This document shows, piece after piece, positions 46,181-56,000 of a stretch of DNA of 64,000 nt (its first letter is position 1; the number at the start of each line of letters is the position of its first letter). Made by a program: the position numbers and the translations under genes. Under the pieces are notes generated by a model. That model was not told the origin of the DNA, ran no database searches, and worked only from the letters and a program-made list of their open reading frames with translations. The stretch is from Sternotherus odoratus (taxonomy: Eukaryota; Chordata; Testudines; Kinosternidae). Where the stretch lies: NCBI GenBank assembly GCA_032164245.1, contig JAVMKO010000215.1:1-64000 (forward strand), read 5' to 3'.

Positions 46181-48544
46181 GTATAGTAAGGATTACATTG
46201 AAATATAAATACCTCTTAAAAATACCTGTCAGCAGTTAAAATTAAATTAACTGTGGTGGTAGTAATTTTTTACAGTTTTAATAGTGTATTTTTCATACTT
46301 TCACCAGTATACATTAAAGAACGTTTAATTTATAAACAAAAATGAAATTTAAATGACTTCTCTTTTCACACTTTTAAATACATTTTTCTTCAAGTAGTCA
46401 AAAACAATAAAAAGCTACCCTAGGAGTTAGTCTGTAGTTAGGGTTAAGTGGTGTTTCTGTATGTGTAGGTTTTTTTGTTTTTTTTAATTAAAACAGTTTA
46501 ATATATTTGAGAATAAGCAGACAGGTGGAACTTGCCTTGCAAAATACTGTAGGTAGCTATTTCACCATCTGCTTCAATGGTATTTCCTTTTCCACTCTCC
46601 AAATATCAGTACATTTATGTGTTTATGACTTCAATTTATGTTAAAGCTGATCTGAAAAATTTACTTCCCCAAGTAGCATGGGATGGGTCATTCTGTTAGT
46701 AACTGACTGTAAATATGCCTTTTAGAAAAATGAAGTATAGAAAGTCATTGGCATTTGTTAAAGGATACGCCCGCTAGGTGGGTGACTATACAAAGGAGGG
46801 GGTCTGTCTGGCTATTTAAGGGGGAACTTTTTACTTGTGGCGATAAATAAAATATTGGGGCTTGGGAAAATAAGACACCAATTTATTGTTCTGGGAACAA
46901 AAGGTTCTTAATTACAGGTTACAATTTAGGCTTATAGATTATGATTAAAATAACAAAGCAAAAAACTCCGATTACAAAGAGGAGTGCACCTTGAGGCTTT
47001 TTTAAAGCTTAATAATTATCTAATATATACCACGGATTAATAGGTACAGTGGAATTAACTTCAAGATACATTAATAACTAGCTATCAATACTATAAAATT
47101 ACACACAATATGTACACATATATCAATTTATACTTACAAATACAACCCAAACTCGACACATCACACAGCCGGCAACACGTTAAGCTCCACTGGGACACGA
47201 GAGCTGGGAGAGACCTAGGGGTGATCAGCCTCTAGGGACCAGTAGGTACGCCTCTCTCTCCCTCCGCAATAAGCACGGGCAGAACAATTATACTTGAGAT
47301 GACGCGACTTGGCACGGGGCGTGACAAGGTAGGGGCAGCAAAATTTCGTCCTTATTAGGAATTTAAGTGAGATAACGTCGTGGGTTTTTCTGGTAAGGCT
47401 ACATAGGCTACATGTCCCTGTCTGGCTTAGGGGTGGGGTGGGGGTGGTATCGCATAATATATGCTGACAGCAGCTCAAGTTATGAAGAATAAGACAATAA
47501 CAGGAAGTGGTGGTTTGAACATACAGGTACATGTGGTATGTCTGACAGCAACTCGAATTATAAGGTCAACATAACTATAAAGAGGAAGTTGTCTTGACAT
47601 TTGCAAAGTGCATATACAGGCTAATATCTATATGAATAGTGGAGGCTAAAACAATTACAAAAGGGAAGTTGTCTTGACATTTGCAAAGTGCATATACACG
47701 CCAGTATCTATATGAATAATAGAGGCCAAAACAACACAAGGAGGAAGTCATTTTAACAGCATTTTGCTGTGATGTTCCACAATCTGTTATGCTGTGATGC
47801 TACCATTTCCCCCTGTTGCACTTAGGAGCCCAGAAGAGTTCACTAAAGTGAAGTTTTATAGGTAGTATGGTTTTCATCTCAAGGTTAAATAATATTTTAA
47901 AGACTTTAGCTGCTCCATATAATTGCCATACCATTTTCCTGGCTACTTTTAGCCCAACTCTGTACTCCAGTAGCTGTTATATCAAAGAAGGATGCAGTTG
48001 AGATATCTGGTTTCCCTCTGTTGCTAACTTGAGTACAGCTGATTTTGTTTTAAAAGCTAAATTCAGCTGCATTCCACTTAATTTTAAAGTCTTGCAGGGA
48101 ACCTTTTAATATGAGTTGGGTGTGCGTGGGGGCCAGGAAAGACCATGCATACACTTCCCCCCGAAGTTAGAAGAAAACCACAGTGCCAAGTGGTGGCTTT
48201 ACAGTATAAATAGTAAGACTGTGCTATTAATAAGCCAAATAGAACACATTCAAAAGAAAAAGGCCTGACCTTCACACTGATCATAACAAAGCACTCTGAG
48301 TTAAGGCTGCCAAATAGTCCTTAATTCAATCTCATTTAGTCTAAACCTTCTCTAAAACTCCAGCACTGTAGTATCGAAGTGACTTAGTATTGTGCGAATG
48401 TGCAGTCTCTCAAACAGTGGATCTTAATGCATCCTGTCATATGCTTTACTAAGAAATTACTTCCTACTTTCCTAAGCAATCTGTGATGTTCCCCAAAGTA
48501 GGAGTGGTTCCATCATTCATGTGGGATAGAGAAATAGGATCCCT
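46181..48544. other. AT-rich intron
   Basis: About 2.4 kb of AT-rich DNA, in contrast to its GC-rich neighbours. No exon recognised. Confidence 0.5.
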
Positions 48545-48640
48545 ATTTTATAGATGAGGAAACTGAGAAACCAGAAGGCAGACATGATTTGCAAGGGCCA
48601 CACACAGGCTGACTCCCCGGTGCCCCTCGCCTGGCCCGGT
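48545..48640 (+). mobile_element. MIR SINE relic
   Basis: 'tttatagatgaggaaactga' followed by a 'gcaagggccacacacaggct' segment. Confidence 0.7.
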
Positions 48641-48699
48641 CTGGCCTCCTCATCCTCCCCTTGGCCCCATGCCCACCCCCCTCTGTGCCCCTGGGGGCT

Positions 48700-48850
48700 G
48701 GTAGGTTAGAGCAAGGGGGGGCTAGGAGCCCGGACTCCTGGGTTCTCTCCCCGGCTCTGGGAGGGGAGTGGGGGCTGGTGGGTTAGAGCAGGGGGGACTG
48801 GGAGCCAGGACTCCTGGGTTCTCTCCCTGGCTCTGGAAGGCGAGTGGGGG
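48700..48850 (+). repeat. SAT75
   Basis: Two units. Confidence 0.85.
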
Positions 48851-48883
48851 GCTGGAGGTCACCCAGGTCCTTCCCCTTCCCAG

Positions 48884-49032
48884 GAGGCCGTGCAGCGGGA
48901 GGCTGGCCCCACAAGGCCCCAGTGGACGAGAGGCAGAACATCCATACCACTGGCACACCAATCCACTGAATGGCTCAGAAACAGAACAAAAAACTACCAG
49001 CACCAGATTCAGGTGCTGGAGGACCGACAAAG
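48884..49032 (+). CDS. Block-1 exon c (diverged centrobin-like)
   Basis: 149 nt, acceptor ttcccag, donor gtaccc, starting in phase 0 (EAVQREAGPTRPQW...) and ending DRQR. The first ~22 nt and the upstream intron match the exon region at 51.76 kb; the rest does not. A weak alignment with LVTERLARLQRDTLRQ of block 2 remains (LAHQSTEWLRNRTKNYQ). Coiled-coil-like composition at the end. Confidence 0.55.
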
Positions 49033-49123
49033 GTACCCCCCCCCCAGCACCCCGCCACCCCCCAATCCCTCCCCCACCAGGGGGCCGCACCTGCCGCTCA
49101 CCCCGGCCCTGCTCTCGCCACAG

Positions 49124-49228
49124 GAATGAGCTCCTCAAGTTAGAAACAGAATATGAGTTAAACCGAAAGAAAATGATATCCGGCCACAGGGAAGAGAAGG
49201 AGAAACTCGTGCAGCAGCACGAAAGGAG
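49124..49228 (+). CDS. Block-1 exon d, coiled coil
   Basis: 105 nt, acceptor cgccacag, donor gtacca. Translation NELLKLETEYELNRKKM then ISGHREEKEKLVQQHERR: charged, heptad-like. Paralogue of 52038-52137 by position and flanks, but the exon sequence itself is only about half identical by eye. Frame intact, unlike block 2. Confidence 0.6.
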
Positions 49229-49232
49229 GTAC

Positions 49233-49500
49233 CAGGGGACCCGGGGACCCCTCACCCAGCGCCGAGATGCGCCCACCTCTGGGGCGGGGCGGCGGGTGAC
49301 CTAGGGACCCGGCACAGAGATGCGCCCACCTCTGGGGTGGGGCGGCGGGTGACCTAGGGACCCGGCGCAGAGATGCGCCCACCTCTGGGGCGGGGCGGCG
49401 GGTGACCCGGGGACTCCTCACCCGGTGCCGAGATGCGCCCACCTCTGGGGCAGGGCGGTGGGTTCCCCAGGCCAGGCTACCCCCCACCGTGGAGCTCCGA
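49233..49500. repeat. ~57-60-bp intronic minisatellite
   Basis: Four units of 'gagatgcgcccacctctggg'. Same array type in the matching intron at 52.14-52.51 kb. Confidence 0.9.
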
Positions 49501-49520
49501 CACCCCCCCATTCTCCGCAG

Positions 49521-49656
49521 GTTGGCGGCGGATTGCGAGAGGAAGGCTGCCCAATCTTTTCAAGAAATGAACTTTTGGAAAAGTATCGCAGAGGGCTGGC
49601 AGCTGGAGGCCCAGCGGCATAAAAGAGTGCCAGGCTCAAATGCCAGCCCCCACCAG
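49521..49656 (+). CDS. Block-1 exon e
   Basis: 136 nt, acceptor ctccgcag, donor gtgagt. Translation RLAADCERKAAQSFQEMNF then WKSIAEGWQLEAQRHKRV. Shares only 'cagctggaggcccagcg' clearly with the paralogous exon 52562-52739. Confidence 0.55.
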
Positions 49657-49689
49657 GTGAGTGCCAGGGGAACCCAGGAGTACTGGCTG

Positions 49690-49870
49690 CCCACCACCCT
49701 GCTCTAACCACTATCCCCCACTCCACTCCCAGAGCCGGGGAGAGAACCCAGGAGTCCTGGCTCCTAGCCCCCCCTGCTCTAACCCACCAGCCCCCACTCC
49801 CTTCTCAGAGCTGGGGAGAGAACCCAGGCGTCCTGCCTCCCAGCCCCCCCCCCGCTCTATCCACTAGCCC
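49690..49870 (-). repeat. SAT75
   Basis: Two to three units; same place in the matching intron at 52.76 kb. Confidence 0.85.
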
Positions 49871-49963
49871 CCACTCCTCCTTGGGGGTGGTGCACGCGCG
49901 GCCCGTGGGGTGGGACGGGCTGGAGGTCCGTGCCCCTTAGCAGCCAGTCCCTTTCTCCAGCAG

Positions 49964-50025
49964 GGGACGCCCTCGGCCTGGCGGAGCAGAACGACAACGA
50001 CTCCGAGAGCAGAACGATGACTCGC
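49964..50025 (+). CDS. CNTROB: CNTROB exon, acidic linker
   Basis: Tandem acceptor ctccagcag (49960 or 49963). Useful frame GDALGLAEQNDNDSESRTMTR; donor gtgagt. Out of phase by one with both the preceding block-1 exon and the next exon. If joined in phase to block 1 it stops at 50018-50020. Confidence 0.55.
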
Positions 50026-53000
50026 GTGAGTGCTGGGGGCGGGTGGGGGAAAGTCAGGCTGGTATGGGGCTGCCCCGCCCCAGAGGTGGGCGCATCTCAG
50101 CGCCGGGCGAGGGGTCCCCGGGTCACCAGCCGCCCCGCCCCAGAGGTGGGCGCATCTCAGCGCCGGGCGAGGGGTCCCCAGGTCACCAGCCGCCCCGCCC
50201 CAGAGGTGGGCGCATCTCAGCGCTGGCTGAGGGGTCCCCGGGTCACCCGCCGCCCCGCCCCAGAGGTGGGCGCATCTCAGCGCCGGGCGAGGGGTCCTGT
50301 ATAAGCTGGTGCCCTGGAGAGGGCAGGGGGGGGGAGGTGCCACGCTGTGCCGGCCTGTCCGGGAGCCCCCCTAAACCCCTGCTCTGTTTCAGCGCCCGGC
50401 CCCTTCAGGAGCTGTCCCCGCCCGGCTCGGTGTGCGACCTGGAGGACCTCTTCCCCCGCTATGCCAGCCTGCGCCTGGGCACCCTCCCCCCCGAGCCCGC
50501 GCCCGCCGCGGAGCCCCTGCTGCTGAAGGAGGCCCTGGCGAAGGAGCGGGCCCACCGGAAGGTGAGGGGCGGGGCGGCGGGCTAGTCTCCCAGGAGGAGT
50601 ATACCTTGGGTGGTGTGTGTGTTTACGTGTACCCGGACTGGTTGGGTGTGTGTACCTGGAGAAGGGTGTACCCGGGATGGTGTGTGTGTTTATATGTACC
50701 GGGGCTGGGCAGGTGGGTGTACCTGGGGATGGGTGTATCTGGGGATGGGTGTACCCGGGGTGGCGTGTGTGTTTATATGTACCGGGGCTGGGCAGGTGGG
50801 TGTACCTGGGGATGGGTGTATCTGGGGATGGGTGTACCCGGGGTGGCGTGTGTGTTTATATGTACCGGGGCTGGGCGGGCGGGTGTACCTGGGGACGGGT
50901 GTACCCGGGGTGGGGTGTGTGTGTGTGTGTTTACACATGCTGGGTGTACACAGGCTCGGTGTGTGTTTGTGTGTAGTTGGAGGGATGTGGGGTTGACTGA
51001 GGAGATCCTAACTCACGGGGTGGGATGCTGGGCTAGATGGGTACGTTGTTCAGATCTGTGGGGGAGGGGGTGAGGGGGACCCCAACTGGATGTTGCACTG
51101 CCCGTGGGGGGCGTACAGAGCTCAGGATCAGGACTCCTTGGTTCTCTCTCCGGCTCTGGGAGGGGAGCGGGGGCTGGTGGGTTAGAGCAGGAGGGGCTGG
51201 GAGCCAGGACTCCTGGGTTCTCCTTGGTCCTCCCTCCGGCTCTGGAAGAGGAGTGGGGGCTGGGGGTTCGATCGGGGGCAGGCTGGGAGCCCGGACTCCT
51301 GGGTTCTCTCTCAGATCCTTCAGGGATCCGTGGCTATTTAGGGTGTTTCTTTGCTCCTTCTTTGCAGAAGCCGAGGGGAGCCGGCTCCCAGGATGGGGGG
51401 GCAGGGAATGGGGGCCCCTGCTGGCCCTTACCTAAGGACGTGCCAGCCAGTCCATGGGCGGGGAGAGAGGGGTGCTTTGTGGTCCTCACTACCCTGAAGT
51501 GCTGTGTGTAGGTGGCGCTCAACTGTGTTTAGGCGCGTGTCCTATGCCCTGTACTGCTAGCAGCTTGGGGGATTCCCCAGCACTGGTGGGTTTGGGTGCT
51601 ACGAGTCTTGGCTGAGCCGACAGGCTCCAGCTGAGCCTGTGGCATGGCCTGGAGGGAGATGGGGGGGCGACCCCCCGGTACTGACCCCTGCATTCCTGGC
51701 AGCACTGTGAGCGGCACATCCAGGGCCTGCAGAGCCGGTCACCCGGGTCCTTCTCTTTCCCAGGGGGCTGTGCAGCGGGAGGCCCGGCGGAGGCCCAGCT
51801 GGCTCGGGGGGGCTGGTCCCGTCTGCCACCCATCCCCCTGAGCCCAGCAGAGCGGAAGGTGGCGCCGGCGCAGCTGGTGACAGAGCGGCTGGCGCGGCTG
51901 CAGAGGGACACCCTGCGCCAGGCGGGCACCCTCCCGAAGCAGCAAAGGTACCCGACCCAGCGCCCCGCCACCCCCCAATCCCTCCCCCGCCGGGGGGGCC
52001 GCGCCTGCCGCTCACCCCGGCCCTCCCCCCGCCACAGGAAGGAGATGCTGCAACATACACCATAATTGGGAGATGGCGCAGTTATTGGTGCACCACAAGG
52101 AGCAGCGGCGGCGGCTGGTTGAGGACCAGGAACAGAGGTACCAGGGGACCCGGGACCCCTCGCCCAACGCTGAGATGCGCCCACCTCTGGGGCGGGGCGG
52201 CGGGTGACCCGGGGACCCCTCGCCCGGCTCCGAGATGCGCCCACCTCTGGGGCGGGGCGGCGGGTGACCCGGGGACCCCTCGCCCGGCTCCGAGATGCGC
52301 CCACCTCTGGGGCGGGATGGCGGGTGACCCGGGGACCCCTCGCCCGGCGCCGAGATGCGCCCACCTCTGGGGCGGGGCGGTGGGTGACCCGGGGACCCCT
52401 CGCCCGGCGCCGAGATGTGCCCACCTCTGGGGCGGGGCGGCGGGTGACCCGGGGACCCCTCGCCCGGCACTGAGATGCGCCCACCTCTGTGGCGGGGCGG
52501 CGGGTAACCCAGGCCAGGCTACCCCCCACCGTGGAGCCCCGACACTCCCCCTTCTCCGCAGGCTGGACAGGCAGGAGGAGGCGGCGCGGGAGCTGCAGGG
52601 TGGGACGAGGCAGCTGGAGGCCCAGCGTGCCGACATGGTGGCTCGGTTCCAGGCCATGATGGAGTCGCACTGGAACGAGGCCCTGCGGCTACTGACCGGA
52701 GACGCCCCCGCACAGTCCCCCCCCAAAGGCCCCCGCCAGGTGAGTGCCGGGGGAACCCAGGAGTCCTGGCTGCCTGCCACCCCGCTCTAACCACTATCCC
52801 CCACTCCCCTCCCAGAGCCGGGGAGAGAACCCAGGAGTCCTGGCTCCCAGCCCCCCCACTCCCCTCCCAGAGCCGGGGAGAGAACCCAGGAGTCCTGGCT
52901 CCCAGCCCCCCCACTTCCCTCCCAGAGCCAGGGAGAGAACCCAGGAGTCCTGGCTCCCCACAGCCGGTCTTTAACCCCCCGCCTTTCTCTGCCCCCGACA

Positions 53001-56000
53001 GCCTCCTGTCTCCTCCTCGGCAGAGCGCCCCTGCCAGCCCCACAGCCCCGCCCCGCCCAGGAAGCCGGAGGGCTGGCCGGGGGACCCCCGGAGCGGGGGG
53101 TCCGGGGACGGCGAGGCGGGGGGCTGGGCCTTCGCCCCGGCCGTGCCCCTGCAGCCCGTCGCCCAGCGCGGCTCCCTGCCAGCGGGGCGGGGCCCCGAGC
53201 GCTTCCTGCCCCCGGCGCCCGGCGCAGCTGATCTACCAGAGTGTCCCGAGCCAGCCGGGCTTCCGGCCGCTGGAGCCGCAGCTCGACGAGTCCGCCGGGC
53301 CAGGTAGGGGGCCGGGGGCGCCCCCCGGCCCACCCCCCCAGCTCCTGGGAGCAGCCCCCCCCAGGCGTCCCTCGCCCGGCCGAGATGCAGCTGGCTCTGG
53401 GGTGGAGCGCAGGGATCCCCTGCCCGGCATGAGAGGGATTCACCCCCACTCTGACCCACAGCGCCCCCTAGTGCGTCTTGGGGCCAGTCCTGACTGCCCG
53501 GGGAAATCACCCCCTGCTGAGCCCCCCGCCCCGCTCCCTGCCCCACACCGCCCCATAGCGCCACCCCGGGGCCAGCCCTGCCTTCCAGGGGAGAGCGCCC
53601 CCTGCTGAGCCCCCCGCCCCGCTCCCTGCCCCACACCGCCCCATAGCGCCACCCTGGGGCCAGCCCTGCCTTCCAGGGGAGAGTGCCCCCTGCTGAGCCC
53701 CCCGCCCCGCTCCCTGACCCACACCGCCCCATAGCGCCACCCTGGGGCCAGCCCTGCCTTCCAGGGGAGAGCGCCCCCTGCTGAGCCCCCCGCCCCGCTC
53801 CCTGCCCCACACCGCCCCATAGCGCCACCCTGGGGCCAGCCCTGCCTTCCAGGGGAGAGCGCCCCCTGCTGAGCCCCCCAGCTCCCTGCCCCTCAGCGCC
53901 CCCTAGCGCCGCCCAGGGACATTGGGGCTGGCACCTGAGGTTTGGGGCAGGCACCAGATTGTTATGCTCTGACCCCTTCTCCCCCCCCCCCCGCCCAGGG
54001 CTGAGCTCGCAACCCCCCCCCCCACCTGGCGGATCACCCCTACCCCGAGGATGAGGGGGGGCCCAGCGTCGGCGAGACCCCCCCCCGAACAGCAGCCTGG
54101 AGAGCAGGGGGCGGGGGCCCCCCGGCCCACTGCACCCGGAGCTGCAGTACTACATGGCCCTGGTAGGGGGCTGGCAGTGGGGCAGGTCTGGCCAGGGAAG
54201 GGGGGCATAGCTGGGGGGGGTGTCTTTTTATGTGGGGTGGGGAGGGAGGGGCGGGGTTCCCGGCTGCTCACTCCCCCCCCCCCGTCTTTCTCTCAGCAGA
54301 TGCCAAGTGACCCCCTCAGACAGAAGGGGCCGGGGGGTGAGAGTCCCCTCCGCCCCATGGGCCAGGCCCAGCCCCACGGCCAGCCAGGTAAGGGCCAGGG
54401 AGGGGAGGCAGGACGTTCCACTGAGCCTGCCCCACTTAACTCCTGCCCCATGCGGCTACCCCCCTAAGCAGCCCGGGTCCAACTCCCCGTGGGTCCCACC
54501 CCATGTGGGTCCCGCCCCCCGTCCCAGCAGCCTGGGTTCTACCCCATGTGGGTCCTGCCCCCCATCCCAGCAGCGTGGGGCCTGCCCCATGTGGAAGCAT
54601 GGCCCAGCACCCCTGCGACCCCCCCATCTCCTCTCCCTGCAGGCTTTGCCAGGGAGGACCCCCCAGCACCGTGGGAGACGCTCCGGCCCCACAGCGCCCC
54701 ATGGATCCCCCACTCCCCCCGCCACAGTGCAGAAGACCAAGGTGCCACTCGCCAAAGCCAGCTACGGGCAGCGGGGCCTGGAGCCGCCAAGCCCCCTGCA
54801 GTGCCCGGCCGGTGAGCCCCCCATTCCCCCCCATGGCGCCCAGCTGGGGAGTTCCCCCTGCCCCACGGCACTCAGCTCCCTGCCCCACAGCGCCCCCTAG
54901 CACCGCCCTGGGGCCAGCCCTGCCTGCCAGGTGAGAGCACCTCCTGCCCCACGGCACTCAGCTCCCTGCCCCACAGCGCCCCCTAGCGCCGCCCTGGGGC
55001 CAGCCCTGCCTGCCAGTTGAGAGTACCTCCTGCCCCACGGCACTCAGCTCCCTGCCCCACAGCACCCCCTAGCGCCGCCCTGGGGCCAGCCCGGCTTACC
55101 AGGGGAGAGCGCCCCCTGCTGAGCCACCTGCCCCACTCCCTGCCCCCTAGCACCGCCCTGCCTCTCAAGGGAGGGTGCCCCCTGCTCCCCCTCCCCCTCC
55201 TGCCCCACAGCACCCCCTGGGGCCAGCCCTGCCTGCCAGGGGAGAGCACCCCCTGCCCCACAGCGCCCCCTATTGCCACCCTGGGGCCAACTCCTGCCCC
55301 CCAGCTCACCCTGTCTCTCCCCCAGGGGGCGAGGGGGGTTCCTGTCCCCCCGGCAGATGGCCGAGGCCTCCCGCCTGCTGCGGCTGTACCAGGCGAGGGG
55401 CCGGGCGGCCCCCTCCTCCGAGGAGCTCTACGCCTCCCTGCGCTCCGGCGGGTAAGGCTGGCACCGCGCCCGCCCCGGGAGACCCCCCCCCCGCGGGACT
55501 ACAACTCCCAGGGTGCACTGCTGGACCCCGCGTTGCATGCTGGGAGGTGGAGTCCAACACCTGCTGTTGTTCACCTGCCCCACAAACCTTCGGCTATGGG
55601 TCCAGGTGCTGGGGGGATCCCCACGTCGACCCCCCACTCCGGGCTGGGAGCCAGGACTCCTGGGTTCTCTCCCCAGCTCTGGGAGGGGAGTGGGGGCTGG
55701 TGGGTTAGAGCGGGGGGGCTGGGAGCCAGGACTCCTGGGTTCTCTCCCCAGCTCTGGGAGGGGAGTGGGGGCTGGTGGGTTAGAGCAGGGGGGGCTGGGA
55801 GCCAGGACTCCTGGGTTCTCTCCCCGGCTCTGGGAGGGGAGTGGGGGCTGGTGGGTTAGAGCAGGGGGGGCTGGGAGCCAGGACTCCTGGGTTCTCTCGG
55901 CCCCGAGCTCCAGTCCTGTCTGCTGCCCCCCAGGCCTGACGTGAAGGGCGACGGGGTCCACGGGAACCCAGCCGCCTGCAGGAACCTCGACCCCCGGATG

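Noticed and set aside
54436..55309. Minus-strand ORFs opposite CNTROB
   Set aside because: Shadows of the 88-bp minisatellite and of CNTROB exons.
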